A stretch of 64,000 bases of DNA from Leptasterias polaris (Eukaryota; Echinodermata; Asteroidea; Forcipulatida; Asteriidae), in NCBI GenBank assembly GCA_037783415.1, contig JAZGTN010000046.1, positions 3,788,501-3,852,500 of the forward strand. The letters run 5' to 3'. Shown here piece by piece: positions 1-10,711 of this stretch (position 1 is its first letter; each line of letters starts with the position of its first letter). The notes under the pieces were generated by a model. The model saw only the letters and a program-made list of their open reading frames with translations, made no database searches and was not told where the DNA came from. Both the position numbers and the translations under genes were made by a program.

Positions 1-293
1 TCATTGTGTGCTCTTGGAATCTCAGGAATTCTTTAGTGGATTTTGTTGATATCACAGGGCTGTTTTGGCTGCAAATTGTTTGCAGGAGTTGAGCACAAGT
101 CAACTCTTTGTTTCGTATTTGTGGCGTCAAAATCCGTATCGCATTCGCATTCGCAGGAAGTACATGTATGAGCCGGGCTTTACACGCCTGTGTTTACAAT
201 GCAACTGCCATTTCCCACTGTTACAGCTGATGTGCGTGTCCCTAGTTTGTAGTAGAGGATTGTGTGCGAACTGTTTGTTTTCTAAATGTTCAG
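1..293 (+). other. SASS6: SASS6 intron, 3' part; no exon assigned
   Basis: This stretch ends in a pyrimidine-rich acceptor (tract with TTTGTTTTCT, then AG at 292-293) that feeds the first supported SASS6 exon. Open frames here run straight through the acceptor and resemble nothing I recognise, so I treat the stretch as intron. An upstream SASS6 exon could still be hidden in it. Confidence 0.5.
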
Positions 294-410
294 AATCAGC
301 GAGACTTGGAGCAGAGACACGAGCGAGAAAGGAAAAAGATTGACACCATGAGATTGCAAGGTTCGTCTGAACTAAAGTCAAGACTAACGGACCTCCAGAG
401 GGCAAATCAA
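294..410 (+). CDS. SASS6: SASS6 exon a (coiled coil)
   Basis: 117 bp, 39 codons, phase 0 at both ends, starting NQRDLEQRHERERKK and ending DLQRANQ. The donor is AATCAA|GTAAGT. The first copy of the 34-bp minisatellite begins within the last bases of this exon, so the authentic donor is copy 1 of the array. Reading past the donor reaches a stop 13 codons later, so use of a downstream copy would truncate the protein. Confidence 0.85.
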
Positions 411-3400
411 GTAAGTAGCTTGCACCACACTGGGGACAAATCAAGTAAGTAGCTTGCACCACACTGGGGGAAAACTAAGTGAGTAGCTTGCACCACACTG
501 GGGGAAAATCAAGTAAGTAGCTTGCACCACACTGGGGGAAAACTAAGTGAGTAGCTTGCACTACACTGGGGACAAATCAAGTGAGTAGCTTGCACTACAC
601 TGGGGGAAAACCAAGTGAGTAGCTTGCACTACACTGGGGGAAAATCAAGTAAGTAGCTTGCACTACACTGGGGGAAAATCAAGTAAGTAGCTTGCACTAC
701 ACTGGGGGAAAACCAAGTGAGTAGCTTGCACTACACTGGGGGAAAATCAAGTAAGTAGCTTGCACTACACTGGGGGAAAATCAAGTAAGTAGCTTGCACT
801 ACACTGGGGGAAAACCAAGTGAGTAGCTTGCACCACACTGTGGGAAAATCAAGTAAGTAGCTTGCACTACACTGGGGGAAAACCAAGTGAGTAGCTTGCA
901 CTACACTGGGGGAAAATCAAGTAAGTAGCTTGCACTACACTGGTCCCAGGTATGCACCAAAATATGCTCCTTGTGTCTCCTACTGTCCAACCATTCAATA
1001 TCCACACGGTTTTGAATGAAAGAGAAACTATGCCAGCCTGCATTATTATGTGATGGTCTATTCAGTACACAGTCAACCCTCCTACTGTCTGACCATTTAG
1101 TGAGGTGACAGCGGGTACCAACGATTAATGCATGTAACATTTCTCAGACTCTGTTTTTATTGATTTCTAATTTCACAGAATGCATACTACCATTACCATC
1201 TTATAACAAGTAAGCTTTCATATAGAAATTAAACATTTTTGGGGGTCATTACCAAAGCATGACCCTACCTTTAATGGGTTTGTGAATATTGGTCAATTTT
1301 AGCTGTTTTTAAAATTATTTTTTAATTTTTTCAGGACCTGACAGACAAGAAATATCACCTGGAGTCATCGATGAGAGAACTGAAAGGAAGACTTGGAACT
1401 CTGGACGAGGTAAATTAGAGAAAAACCTGACTGGAATTTCATCTTGTGGAGGCTGTACTATTTTCATTTTGGAAGGAACAACTTCCATGAACAGTTAAGC
1501 ATTATATAAGATGCTCTATGCCATAACCAGTCACTTGCTGCCAAAACTCAAAACTAGGTTAAGATCTTCATCAAGTAGTTGAGAAGAAGAGTGTTTAAAT
1601 AACATCTATTTGGGGGCTATTGCTGAGGCATATAATAATAATAATAATAATAACTAGTTCTTATATAGCGCATTTTACAATAACGTACCAATGCGCTTTA
1701 CATTAGTGCCCTGGTCATTGGGCCAATAACATTCCTTTAATCTTTCTCAGCTCCCTGGGGAGTATACAGCCCCGGGCTGCCGTGGCGCTCCTAAGACTTT
1801 TTCAAACACAATATCAACCTCTACCATCGCAGGTGCCCATTTATACCCCTGGGTGAGGAGAAGCAATTATAGCAAAGTGTCTTGCTCAAGGACACAAGTG
1901 TCATGACCGGGACTCGAACCCACACCCCGATGACTAAACCACCAGAACTTGAATCCGATGCTACCATGACACCCTAGGGGAAATAGTTGGGGAATTGTGC
2001 CTTTGATGATACAAGCATGGAACTTGGCATACTTGGTCAGAGTGTGAAGAGAGAAAGATATTTGGTCATGCAAAAAGTATAAATTCGAAAAAAGACTAAA
2101 TAGCACCAACACACAGCCCATGAGCAAGTTTGGGTCCTGACCTTTTCTCAATTTGCGAGTTACATTACACATGCGTGGTCAGTTTTTCACTCGGACAAGT
2201 CTTGTGGACCATCTCTAGTGGATTGACTAATAAAAAACAATGTTACTAATAAAAACAACATTGTTTTTTTTCAAATTTTGTAATATGCAAATATTTTTGA
2301 TCTTTTTTTAACTTACAGCTGCTAGAGTTGTAATACACAGCAATGAAATTATTTTCAAGCATGCATTGATTTGTAAACTAAAATTGTCTTCCCACGCAGG
2401 ACTACAAGCGAGCCCAGCGTGACCTACAGTCCCTGCGGCAGCAGCGTGGGAGTCTAGAAACAGACCAGCGCAGCCGGGAGCAGACTGTAAGCCAGCAGCA
2501 GACGCGTATCGCGGTGCTGCAGCAGGAGGTTCATGACAAAGAGGCACTGCTGGACAAGGGCAATCAGCTAATCGAAGCCGCCTGTGACCAAAGGGTAACT
2601 AGCTCATTCCTTGCCGTAGCAGACAACTCTAATAACTGACGACCCTTACAAAAATTTCCAATTCTATTTTCTAATTGTAACCAGTTGGAGTTTTTCCATT
2701 GTAGTGTTTTGGCACAAAACCAATTGGACCCAATTAGACCCTGTTGGGAAATAAAATTTCCAGTTGGAAATATATTAGGAGGTGAAATTTCTAATTAGTA
2801 GAAACAAAATCCAACTAATTCCAATTCAATCAAATCAAGCCAACTGAGTCCAGTTGGATTTCCCCAACTGGACTGAGTCGGTCAGACATGTTGTTTCAAT
2901 TGGAAATTCAGAATTCCATTATGAACCAACTCACACCAACTCAACACCCACTCAATCCAATTCTTTCCAACTGGATATCCAATGGGAATGAATTTGACAT
3001 TTTGGTAAGGGGATAAAAAGCACTCAAGCCGGCACAAAGGCCATTTGTATAAAGCTGTAGTTTTGTCAACAATAACTGTTCCATAAATCCAAAGTGGGCA
3101 CTATGTGGATTGAGTTTTCAGTCTCTGCATAATTGCATGGGTTTTCCCTGGAATAATTCTCTGGGGTTTTCCTCCCACATCTAAAACTGAAACCTCCTTC
3201 CTTGTCTTCTCTCCATGGGGTTCTTGGATAGTATAGTGATTAAGTTCCCTTTTTTGAGAATCCTTGGCTTTACAACCAGATAAAAGATAAAAAGTATGAA
3301 ACAGAAAGCTTCGCACTAATGCTAAAAATAGAAGCTCAGTACCTGGATCTCGGACAACATTTCAAATATTCGAATTGTCTTGTTCCTGTAGGCCAAGTTG

Positions 3401-6400
3401 GAAGAAAGTGTACAACATAAGACTAGTCTGGTAACCAAGCTAGAGAGCACCATCAAGTCAACATCCCATGAAGTCATGAAGGTATAGTAGACTGCCACCG
3501 TCTGTGTCTTGTGCCCCGTCTAATAATAATAATGAACGCTGATTCTCATTTGAACTTTGGTGGCGCCTGACTATTATTACCCTTTGTGCCTCGTTTTGGT
3601 TAGATTAATTCTATTGGAGAGAAACAAGATGGCTGCCCTTTGATAAAGATCGTTGATAATAGAAACAAAAAGTTGAACTTACTGTGTAAATTCTTTAAAC
3701 AAAATATACATCATTTGTATTGCTTTAAATAAAACGTTCGGTGATAATTGTATAGAGTATTAAATTTCTTTCTTTTTTTATACGAAAAAGATCTAAATGT
3801 ATAAAAAAAAAATAACCACATTACTTTGAAGTGTATTATTTCTCAAAATTTTTTGTTCTATGAAAGCTACTGTACTTCTAACCAAGTAAGTTTTATTGCC
3901 ATTAATTTTAAGAGTGATTACCTTCCCTTTTGAAAAAAACATGAAAAGGAACTAAATAAAAAAACAGACAAGAGTTGACTCCTGCAAGTGAGCAGCCATC
4001 AAGTCACAATAAAGGGGAACAAACTTTGTAGAAACCATTGAAGTTGCTGTTTGGGCTTGTGACGTCATATGCAAGGCGTCTTTAGAGATGTCTAAACAAT
4101 TACAGTGTTTATTATTTGACGAGGTAAGAGAGATTTGTTTTTCATCCTCTTTTGTCGACAGGGAAATGACATTATTAAGAAGCTCCAAGGAGATTTAAAA
4201 GCTGCTTTGGCAAAGGTGAGAATTCGAAAGAGACACATATTCTCAAAATTAAAAGTTGACGTCTTAAGAAATGCTTTTGAACAGGGGTAGTTTGGTACCC
4301 GTGAGGGCAGAGATGGTTCTTGTTATTGATATAGCTTGATGCGCTACGTACTTGGCAGCACGAGCTGTATAATCCCCAGGGAGCTGAAATGAAATAAATG
4401 TTGGAGTGCCATAAGTGTCACTGAGTGGCGGATTTAAGCGCTGTATAAGAAGCCACAGTTATTATAAAATGGGTGTGGTTTTTTTTAATAACACACAAAA
4501 GTAAGACAGCTTTAGAGCTGGAAATAGAAAAAACTTTAGACGTACAGCAGATATATGATCGCGTGTGACATAATGACTTATCAACAGAATGTTGGCTGCA
4601 AGTGGCTTGTACTAAAATGCTGTCTACAAAATGGCTGCCAGTTGTGACTGCCTTACACTCAACCCCAAAAGGTCAAAGTAAAGGTCACATCCTGGATTGA
4701 CGTTGTCCAATGTTTCCTGTGTTAACATAGTGTCTATGTTTCTAAAACAAAACCACACTTCTTATTTTTCCCAAACATTTTTACAGAAGAATTGTGTCAA
4801 AAATCAACAACGCTAGCCTTTTGTGTTTGGTGATGAGTATACAAGAATGAATGGTCTTTGAATGTTTGGATAAAGAGTGGCCTGGGTATCAATAATTCCA
4901 TCATTGGCCAAGCTACAACTACATGTAAATTTGCTGAAGCTGATATACAGTCGGCTTTTGTTAGGCCTATAGCAAGGTCGCAAGGGCTTGCCAAATTACC
5001 TCTTCATAACAGAATGTTGTTTTGGTTTTTTTATGAGATATCGCCTTACTCACAAGGCCACGGACGGCCACTTCAAGGTGAGGGCTACACATAACTGATT
5101 TGGGCTATCGACCCAAATCAATTGACACCAGGGGCACGTTGCCTCCTACTCCAGGGGCTGAAACAGGGTTACCCCCTTCACAGTCCTTAAGGATGTAGGC
5201 ATGGGTATCATCCACTAGGAGCCTGTCTGGTAGAGCAGAATGCACTACCTTGTATGAAGCAATTATGGTTAAGTGCCTTGCTCAGGGGCACAAGTGTCAT
5301 GACCGGGTATTGAACCCACACTCTGCTGCTGAAAACACCAGAGCTTAGGTCCGGTGACCTAGACCGCTCGGCCACGACACGCCACAAATGTTGAGGAAAG
5401 CTAAAGCAAAGAAACACAAAGAAGAAATGAGATTCGGGACCTCAAATTTTCCTCTTTATGAGCAGTATCTCTTTGACTGTAGAAGCGTCCAGTATCTGTT
5501 TAAATTAACCTTGTCTTTCTGCGCTTCTTCCACAGCTGAAGTTAAAAAACGCAATCACAGGGAAGCAAGAAAAGCTCCTTGAGGAGCGGAACCAAACCCT
5601 CCGAACAGTTCAGCAGGAACTAGACACACTGAAGACCAAGAACCAGCAACTGGAACATGAGGTTAGTTGGCGTTTGGACATTCTTCTCTAGTGTGTGATC
5701 ACGGTTGTATGTTCAATTTGCAGTAACACCATGTGTATAAATCTACTTTGCTGTGTTGATTATGTTCTTTGAGAACTTGTCTTGCTATTTATTCTACTGC
5801 CGCGGAGTAGATTTTGGAATTCAGGAGACTACATAGATCAGGGTTGTAAACAACTCCAGTTAAATCAAGGTTCAATTTAGGGTAGGGCCAGAGACTGTCT
5901 AAGCAGCCCAGGTAGTACAAAACACACTAGTTCAGATGGGTTCTAATAAAGTTTGTGATAAATTTGATAACAATCTTTTACACAGGAGCTGTTAATGGGC
6001 GCCATTTGATGTGTGTAGACGTTCAGGGTAGATATTATTAAGATTTGAGGTTTTTTTTATAGTTTCAAATGTATCGTGTCATGATGTGTCATGGATGAGC
6101 ATTCTAGCGCATTGAACTGGAGTTCAGGTGGCTTATTCACCAAAGTGTGGGTTCGAATCCCTGTCATGACACTTGTGTCCTTGAGCATGACACTTAACCA
6201 TAAATTGCTTCTCTCAACCTAGGTGTATAAATGGGAACCTGAGAGGGCTGAGACAGTGCTGGTTGGATTAACCCCTCAGTGCCAATAATATAATATATGA
6301 GAACGTTTAGGAATAGTTTAGCATGCCTGATGAACAGGGATTTACAATGTTGTACATGTAAAGTGCATTGAGCTAGTTACAAGGAAATCGTCATGTCAGT

Positions 6401-9400
6401 GCGAAAACGTTGTATCTGCTGAAAAAGCACTTATGTTATGCGCCGGTTTAAAATTGTCAAAGCGTTGTATCTCGCTTAAAATATCCCAGATGTACACACA
6501 AAACAAGTCTGCACTGAGATACAACATTTTAGCATGGAGCATTTTCGTGCAAAATATGACAGTTTTGCCAAATCGAGATTCAATGATTTGAAAATGTGCA
6601 TTATATTAGGACCAAGTATTATTGTTATTATAAAGTCTCATCTGACAAAGTCTCATCGATCTGTTCACAGAATGAACGTCTGAAAGAATCTTTGGAGAGC
6701 ACAAGAACAAAACTAGAGGAAAGCAGAGAGTTACTCAAAACCAACGAGAATGGTGAGGAAAATCAGTTTATTTTCATCACTCTTTATCAGAGTCAAAATA
6801 GCATCATTCGGAGCTGCCAACTCTCCCTGATTCTGCAGAAAGTTCCCTGAAAATAAACCAATCTTTTCCATGTTCTGATGAACAAATTTGCAAATCTCCC
6901 TGATTATGGAAACTTTTTTCCTGAATGTACTTCCAAATATCTCCCTGCTTGTTGTACAGAATCTCCCCGATGCAAATGTTGGAAGCTCTGAATATATCTC
7001 TGGTTACGGGTTGAACAAAGTAATTGATTTGGTATAGCTAGGCTACCATTCCTGTATGGGGACATAAACAACAAGTTGGCAACAGCCACTCTCTCTCATA
7101 CAAACAAACATTGGTTTAACACCAGTCACTAAAGCCACAGAGGGAAGAAGGGGAATAGCAGCCAGCTACAGCGAAGAAAATAGCTAACGATCATTTCAAA
7201 TTGATAGCAGTTAATACAATATAATGAGCTGCCAACTCTTCCTGATTCTGCAGAAAGTTCCCTGAAAATAAACCAATCTTTTCCATGTTCTGATGAATAA
7301 ATTTAACAATCTCTCAGATTATGGAAACCTATTATGTTGCATGATAATCTAAATATCTCCATGATTGTTGTACAAAATCTCCCTGACTGCAAGATGTAAG
7401 TTTTTTGCAGCTCTGCATGATTTATTGCCATTCAAATAAATAGGGAAAAAAATGAATGCACAATGTAAACAATTTGAATAGCAAGAGCTTGACTGTGATT
7501 TGTAATGAGATTTTAATGTGTTGGAGTTTTGTTAGGCATTTGGGTGTGCCTACCCAGACGTGATTGGACAATTCTGTTCATTAAGAAAAAGAGCTTTTAT
7601 AGGCCGTGGGCCAAAACCTGTAACATGCACTCTCATCTTAAATTCCGAGTGGCAGCTTTATTTCTCGTTTATAAGTAGTTTGGAATGTATAAATCATTAT
7701 TTTACCTGTTCCCATTTGATCTGCTTACACGTTAATGAGAAATTAAGCAAGAAAAATCACCGTTTTCCAGCACTATTTTCGAGGGAAAAAAATTGACTTG
7801 CCCCTAATGCCAATACCATCATGAATAGTGCATGTATAACTATTTCTGTGGTTACTTGGTTATGTTGCCCTTTAGTTGTGTAAACTCGGCATAAACTCTT
7901 TCTCATACATTGGCATAAATGACGACTAGCTGAAATTTTTGATGTGCAAATTCTATTTCATGTATGTACTTGATGATTATTTTTAACTTGAGATGAAATA
8001 ACTGAAAAATCTAATTTTTTGAAAAATTTCAAAAAAAGGGGATTTTTGTCCCCACAATTGGTATAGCACCCCCAAAAATCAACTTTGAGGGTTCAATAAT
8101 GATTTATTGCATGAACATTGAACCCCAACCTTATTGTACCAAATTTGAAAGCATTTGACTGGAAAATGTATAAATTATACAAAAAATACTGTTTTTGACC
8201 AAGAATGAGCAAAAATAGTCTTTATTAATTTAATGTGCAGCCAAAGCTCGAGGGAACAATCAGATTTGGAATCAGCACCTTAGAATTAATAAAGTTGACT
8301 AAAATGCAAGTTGCCACTAGAAAGTTAAGACGAACTTCAATTTCTGGGCCTTCTACAGATTTTGGCCCACGGCCTATTATGGATCGGTCTATTTTATGTA
8401 CAACCTTCCTACTCAATCCACCATTTAAAGCAACTCATTGGTAAGCGTGTAAAAGCCATGCGGCTTAAATGCACACTACACTGTATAACCCACTGGGAGA
8501 TTGACTCCTAAGTGACACTGCCAAGATTATTGAGAAAATAGAATTAGCTGATTGCAAACTGCTTATCAACCAAAAGGACCTGTGGTATAAATGCAAAAAT
8601 TAGTTAGTGGCCTGACATTTCGACCCTAGCAGAGTCTTTCTCGAAGGCTAAATGACACCACAACACACAAACATGCATACAAGAGTAACAAGAGCAGTTA
8701 AGTCGAAATGCATAAATAGAGAAAAGCAGAAAGCATTCAGAAAAAGCAGGGGGTAAACAGGGCTTTCTGCTTCTCTCTCTCTCTCTCTATTCATGAAACG
8801 TCAGGCCACTAACTAATTTTTGCACCGCCACGATTAATGTGACGGTGACTAAGGGTGAATTGGGTCCGTACATGTTTTTGCTTTTTAGTTATCAACTGGT
8901 TGAACAAGCAAGTCAACGAGGCCCAGATGACAAAACGACATGGTTTATTTGAGGTTCCTACGTCTACTGTGGCCTACAGGCCATCAGGGGTAAGTTACGC
9001 TCATTTAGAACTATAGAGGGAGTACTGGCTTGGCTATGTTACGCACAGAGCTGTGTGTTAAGAGAGTTGCCTCTAAAGGGTCATGTCATACGAGGCAGGT
9101 TACAGACAACCAGTTCCAGGCAATCTCCAAGCAGAAAAGCCATCCCCATTTGAATGTTGACATTTTTCCCACCTTGGGTATCGTAATAAGGCATTCTTTG
9201 AAAAACTATACTTATGTGCTACCAAAGTGATCCTGTAGCAGAAAGAAGAGAATCCGTTCACATTTGAATGTTCACATATTATTCCTGGGGATTGTAAGAC
9301 ATTGTTTGAAAAATTACTGATGTGCTACCAAAGTGGACCTGTCGCATGCACTGTAGTCAGTTGCCTCAAAGTTGCCTGTAAAAGTTGCCTCGTGTGACAA

Positions 9401-10644
9401 TGCCCTGGATGGCAGCGTGATGACATCAATGTATAAGCTCCATTCACCAGTGTATTTTGTTAACCTTTTCACATACTTTTTGTTCTACCAACAATCTTTT
9501 GCTGTTTTCTCAATAAAATAGTTATTTTCAGTCTACGTTTCTTTCTCAAACCGCGTACGTTTATACGCATTGTTTTTACTTTGTTCCATTTGTATGTTGT
9601 TTATTTGTTGTTGTTGTTGTTGTTCTTGCATTTTTGTATTTTGGCTTCTCCCTGCTTTTTCGGAACATGCCTCCACGATGCTTACCTCATTCTTCATATT
9701 ATGTCATGATAATGTAAAAATAATTTTTAGTTTGAATGAATGAAAGTTCACGCACACGTAATTCTTAATTTTTTGATCTGCCAGGTACAACCAGCAGTTG
9801 CCTCCACCAGACAATGGCCCATGCCCAGCCCTCACCTAACAAGCACTGTCAGTACCATCCCCCACATACCAGACTCCACCCACAGAGGGTATAACACTTC
9901 CTCAATGACTGTTCCTTCTAGCGCATCAAGACACAGGTTGGTATAGCAACACATGACATCACATGTTTAAAATATTAACAAGAAAGTGTGGCAAAAGGCA
10001 CGCTGTGTTTAAAACATATTGATGTGAAACACGGGGAAAACATGAGCAGTCCCATGTGGGCAGAATATGCAAAGGCCTATATGGGTATCATATGGGGTAA
10101 AAGTGGGCAATCCCATTGGGGCAGAATATGCATATGGGGTAAAAGTGGGCAATCCCATTGGGGCAGAATATGCAGTGTACATGACATGTGTGTAAAGGTA
10201 TATTATACAGGATTGGTAGAGCTGGCGAAATAGTCACAGACAGTGTTCATGTTTTGTGTAATCAACCATTATACATGAAATAACAAACCTGTGAAAATTT
10301 GGGCTAAATTTAGTGCTGTACCATATATTGATTCAAAGAGAGTATTAATGCGCAGAAACGACGCTTAACCACAGCTCTTCCTCCACTTGTTTGATTTAAA
10401 CATGAATATTTTGAAGTAATATTCCTTTCTTTCTTTCCCCTACTCTAGCGAACCAGCATTAGATCCCAAGTACCTCCAACGCCCACAACACCAGCCAATT
10501 ATCCCAGGAGGGCGAGCAGAGAGTACCCAGAGACCTGTACCCCTTCAATTAAGCAGCACCCCTGTTGTACCCGGTGCGCTGGCTACCTCAGTACCACCAC
10601 TCATGAGCGCCTACTTTCCCGCGCAGCTACAAGGCACGTCCTAA
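294..10644 (+). CDS. SASS6: Spindle assembly abnormal protein 6 homolog (SAS-6), C-terminal part, ten exons
   Basis: SAS-6 forms the nine-fold cartwheel that seeds a new centriole; its coiled coil makes the spokes. Exons are 294-410, 1335-1409, 2400-2594, 3392-3481, 4162-4215, 5536-5661, 6671-6752, 8889-8989, 9785-9936 and 10449-10644. They total 1188 bp and join without a frame break to 395 codons plus TAA. All introns are GT-AG. Residues 1 to about 270 are a continuous charged coiled coil rich in E, K, Q and L. It ends in KTNENVINWLNKQVNE, which matches my memory of the SAS-6 family (human has a closely similar VI.WLNKQLNE stretch). The last 115 residues are Pro/Ser/Thr-rich and poorly conserved, as in other SAS-6 tails. 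Human SAS-6 is about 657 residues, so roughly 260, including the globular head, lie outside the window. The name rests on the motif plus architecture; other coiled-coil proteins are less likely. Confidence 0.86.
403..943 (+). repeat. 34-bp minisatellite, 16 copies, each carrying a splice donor
   Basis: Sixteen head-to-tail copies with period exactly 34 bp; the GTAAGT or GTGAGT core falls at 411, 445, 479 and so on to 921. The unit reads roughly AAATCAAGTAAGTAGC, then TTGCACTACACTGGGGG. Copies alternate between AATCAAGTAAGT and AACCAAGTGAGT, and both are good 5' splice sites. The array spans the exon-intron boundary of SASS6 exon a. Confidence 0.97.
1335..1409 (+). CDS. SASS6: SASS6 exon b (coiled coil)
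   Basis: 75 bp, 25 codons, phase 0 at both ends, peptide from DLTDKKYHLESSMREL to GTLDE. The acceptor follows a long T-rich tract (TTTAATTTTTTCAG) and the donor is GAG|GTAAAT. It continues the heptad-like coiled coil. Confidence 0.85.
1631..1978 (-). mobile_element. tRNA-derived SINE, full length, antisense in SASS6 intron
   Basis: On the minus strand the element runs from a tRNA-like head (B-box-like GGGTTCGAGTCCC region near 1910-1925, then ATGACACTTGTGTCCTTGAG) through a conserved body (CTCCCCAGGGAGCTGAG) to a tail ending GCGCTATATAAGAACTAG and (TTA)n at 1631-1652. The same body recurs at 11.5 kb and 24.3 kb. Confidence 0.85.
2400..2594 (+). CDS. SASS6: SASS6 exon c (coiled coil)
   Basis: 195 bp, 65 codons, phase 0 at both ends; the longest visible coiled-coil exon. 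It is Gln/Arg-rich, starting DYKRAQRDLQSLRQQRGSLE and ending IEAACDQR. The acceptor is CCCACGCAG and the donor is AGG|GTAACT. Confidence 0.87.
2643..3011. mobile_element. MITE-like element packed with CCAATT/CCAACTGG words
   Basis: The ends are imperfect inverted repeats (left CCCTTACAAAAATTTCCAA, right reverse complement CCCTTACCAAAATGTCAAA). The interior is dominated by CCAATT, CCAGTTGG and CCAACTGG in both orientations, so it can fold extensively. It lies 48 bp after the donor of SASS6 exon c. Confidence 0.7.
3392..3481 (+). CDS. SASS6: SASS6 exon d (coiled coil)
   Basis: 90 bp, 30 codons, phase 0 at both ends, peptide from AKLEESVQHKTSLVTKLE to STSHEVMK. The acceptor is TGTTCCTGTAG and the donor is AAG|GTATAG. 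Confidence 0.85.
3482..4161 (+). other. SASS6 intron, no recognisable element
   Basis: AT-rich intron with a short (TAA)n run near 3521-3532. It contains no open frame or inverted repeat that I can support. Confidence 0.6.
4162..4215 (+). CDS. SASS6: SASS6 exon e (coiled coil, 18 codons)
   Basis: 54 bp, phase 0 at both ends, peptide GNDIIKKLQGDLKAALAK. The acceptor is TTTTGTCGACAG and the donor is AAG|GTGAGA. Its length is a multiple of three, so skipping it would keep the frame. It is supported by splice signals and by continuity of the coiled coil. Confidence 0.8.
4290..4470 (+). mobile_element. SINE 3' fragment
   Basis: This carries the SINE body words CCCAGGGAGCTGA and the tail GCGCTGTATAAGAAGCCAC without a recognisable tRNA-like head. 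It is diverged and sits in a SASS6 intron. Confidence 0.55.
5080..5385 (-). mobile_element. SINE with tRNA-Leu/Ser-like head
   Basis: On the minus strand it starts GTGTCGTGGCCGAGCGGTC (A-box) and continues with a long variable arm (CTCTGGTG ... CAGCAGAG) and the B-box-like GGTTCAATACC. That is the layout of a class II tRNA. The body continues AAGGCACTTAACCATAATTG and CCTAGTGGATGATACCCATG. The same family is split by the 4.2-kb element near 44.2 and 48.5 kb. Confidence 0.85.
5536..5661 (+). CDS. SASS6: SASS6 exon f (coiled coil)
   Basis: 126 bp, 42 codons, phase 0 at both ends, peptide from LKLKNAITGKQEKLLEERN to KNQQLEHE. The acceptor is GCTTCTTCCACAG and the donor is GAG|GTTAGT. Confidence 0.86.
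6077..6292 (+). mobile_element. SINE, sense in SASS6 intron
   Basis: The tRNA-like head carries a B-box (GGGTTCGAATCCCTG near 6150) followed by ATGACACTTGTGTCCTTGAG and a shortened body. It lacks the usual (ATT)n tail. Confidence 0.7.
6671..6752 (+). CDS. SASS6: SASS6 exon g
   Basis: 82 bp, phase 0 to 1, peptide from NERLKESLESTRTKLEESRE to LLKTNEN plus one base. The acceptor is TCTGTTCACAG and the donor is AATG|GTGAGG. The split Val codon is completed by the next exon, which continues the SAS-6 motif VINWLNKQ. Confidence 0.88.
6815..7420 (+). repeat. Two direct copies of a ~190-bp interspersed repeat
   Basis: The two copies at about 6815-7010 and 7225-7415 share GAGCTGCCAACTCT, CCTGATTCTGCAGAAAG and ATAAACCAATCTTTTCC. 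A third copy lies inverted at about 23125-23310 in the NFI gene. Class unknown. Confidence 0.75.
7421..8588. other. SASS6 intron, possible old DNA transposon remnant
   Basis: Two opposed words, TAGGCCGTGGGCCAAAACC near 7600 and its inverse TTTTGGCCCACGGCCTA near 8360, lie about 760 bp apart. They may be remnants of terminal repeats. Nothing else recognisable was found. Confidence 0.3.
8589..8830. mobile_element. Interspersed element with ~35-bp inverted ends
   Basis: The left end (8596-8630, AAAAATTAGTTAGTGGCCTG) and the right end (about 8793-8826, CAGGCCACTAACTAATTTTT) are inverted copies flanking a (CT)n run and the phrase AGCAGAAAGCATTCAGAAAA. Related fragments lie at 21.6, 42.2 and 42.75 kb. 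Confidence 0.7.
8889..8989 (+). CDS. SASS6: SASS6 exon h (VINWLNKQVNE motif)
   Basis: 101 bp, phase 1 to 0. With the preceding G it encodes 34 residues: VINWLNKQVNEAQMTKRHGL, then FEVPTSTVAYRPSG. The acceptor is TTTTTGCTTTTTAG and the donor is GGG|GTAAGT. This is the most diagnostic exon for SAS-6: the motif marks the end of the coiled coil. Confidence 0.9.
9077..9406. mobile_element. MITE with internal ~110-bp duplication
   Basis: The inverted ends are AGGGTCATGTCATACGAGGC on the left and GCCTCGTGTGACAATGCCCT on the right. The interior holds two direct copies of a segment containing CATTTGAATGTT and TGTGCTACCAAAGTG, near 9150 and 9260. Confidence 0.75.
9785..9936 (+). CDS. SASS6: SASS6 exon i (Ser/Thr/Pro-rich tail)
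   Basis: 152 bp, phase 0 to 2, peptide from VQPAVASTRQWPMPSPHL to SSASRHR. The acceptor is TTTTTTGATCTGCCAG and the donor is CAG|GTTGGT. The sequence is low complexity, as is usual in the poorly conserved SAS-6 C-terminus. Confidence 0.8.
10091..10174 (+). repeat. 42-bp tandem duplication
   Basis: Two adjacent copies of a 42-bp unit (ATATGGGGTAAAAGTGGGCA, then ATCCCATTGGGGCAGAATATGC), with a diverged partial copy just upstream at about 10040-10070. It lies in the last SASS6 intron. Confidence 0.85.
10195..10345 (+). mobile_element. Fragment of TTAA-type repeat
   Basis: Matches the left half of the complete copy at 24782-25125: AAAGGTATATTATACAGGAT, then GGTAGAGCTGGCGAAATAGT and ATGAAATAACAAACCTGTGA. 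The right end is missing. Confidence 0.7.
10449..10644 (+). CDS. SASS6: SASS6 terminal coding exon
   Basis: 196 bp ending in TAA at 10642-10644, phase 2 in. It encodes EPALDPKYLQRPQHQPI through SAYFPAQLQGTS and is Pro-rich. The acceptor is TTCCCCTACTCTAG. A poly(A) signal follows 42 bp after the stop. Confidence 0.85.
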
Positions 10645-10685
10645 AGTGAGACTGAATCAGATATGTCCTTATATAAATTAATATC

Positions 10686-10691
10686 AATAAA
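10686..10691 (+). promoter_or_regulatory. Polyadenylation signal AATAAA of SASS6
   Basis: A canonical hexamer 42 bp after the SASS6 stop, implying a very short 3' UTR with cleavage near 10705-10715. Confidence 0.65.
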
Positions 10692-10711
10692 AACTAGTAT
10701 ATGAGTAGCTT

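Noticed and set aside
65..343. 92-codon frame overlapping SASS6 exon a
   Set aside because: It is in a different frame from the coiled coil and runs through the acceptor; the exon is read in the frame that continues across all ten exons.
403..943. CRISPR-like array of regularly spaced repeats
   Set aside because: Units are contiguous 34-bp tandem copies without unique spacers, in a eukaryotic gene.
6596..6850. Treating the 84-codon frame at SASS6 exon g as a complete small gene
   Set aside because: Only 6671-6752 is coding; the flanks are intron, and the part after 6752 enters a dispersed repeat.
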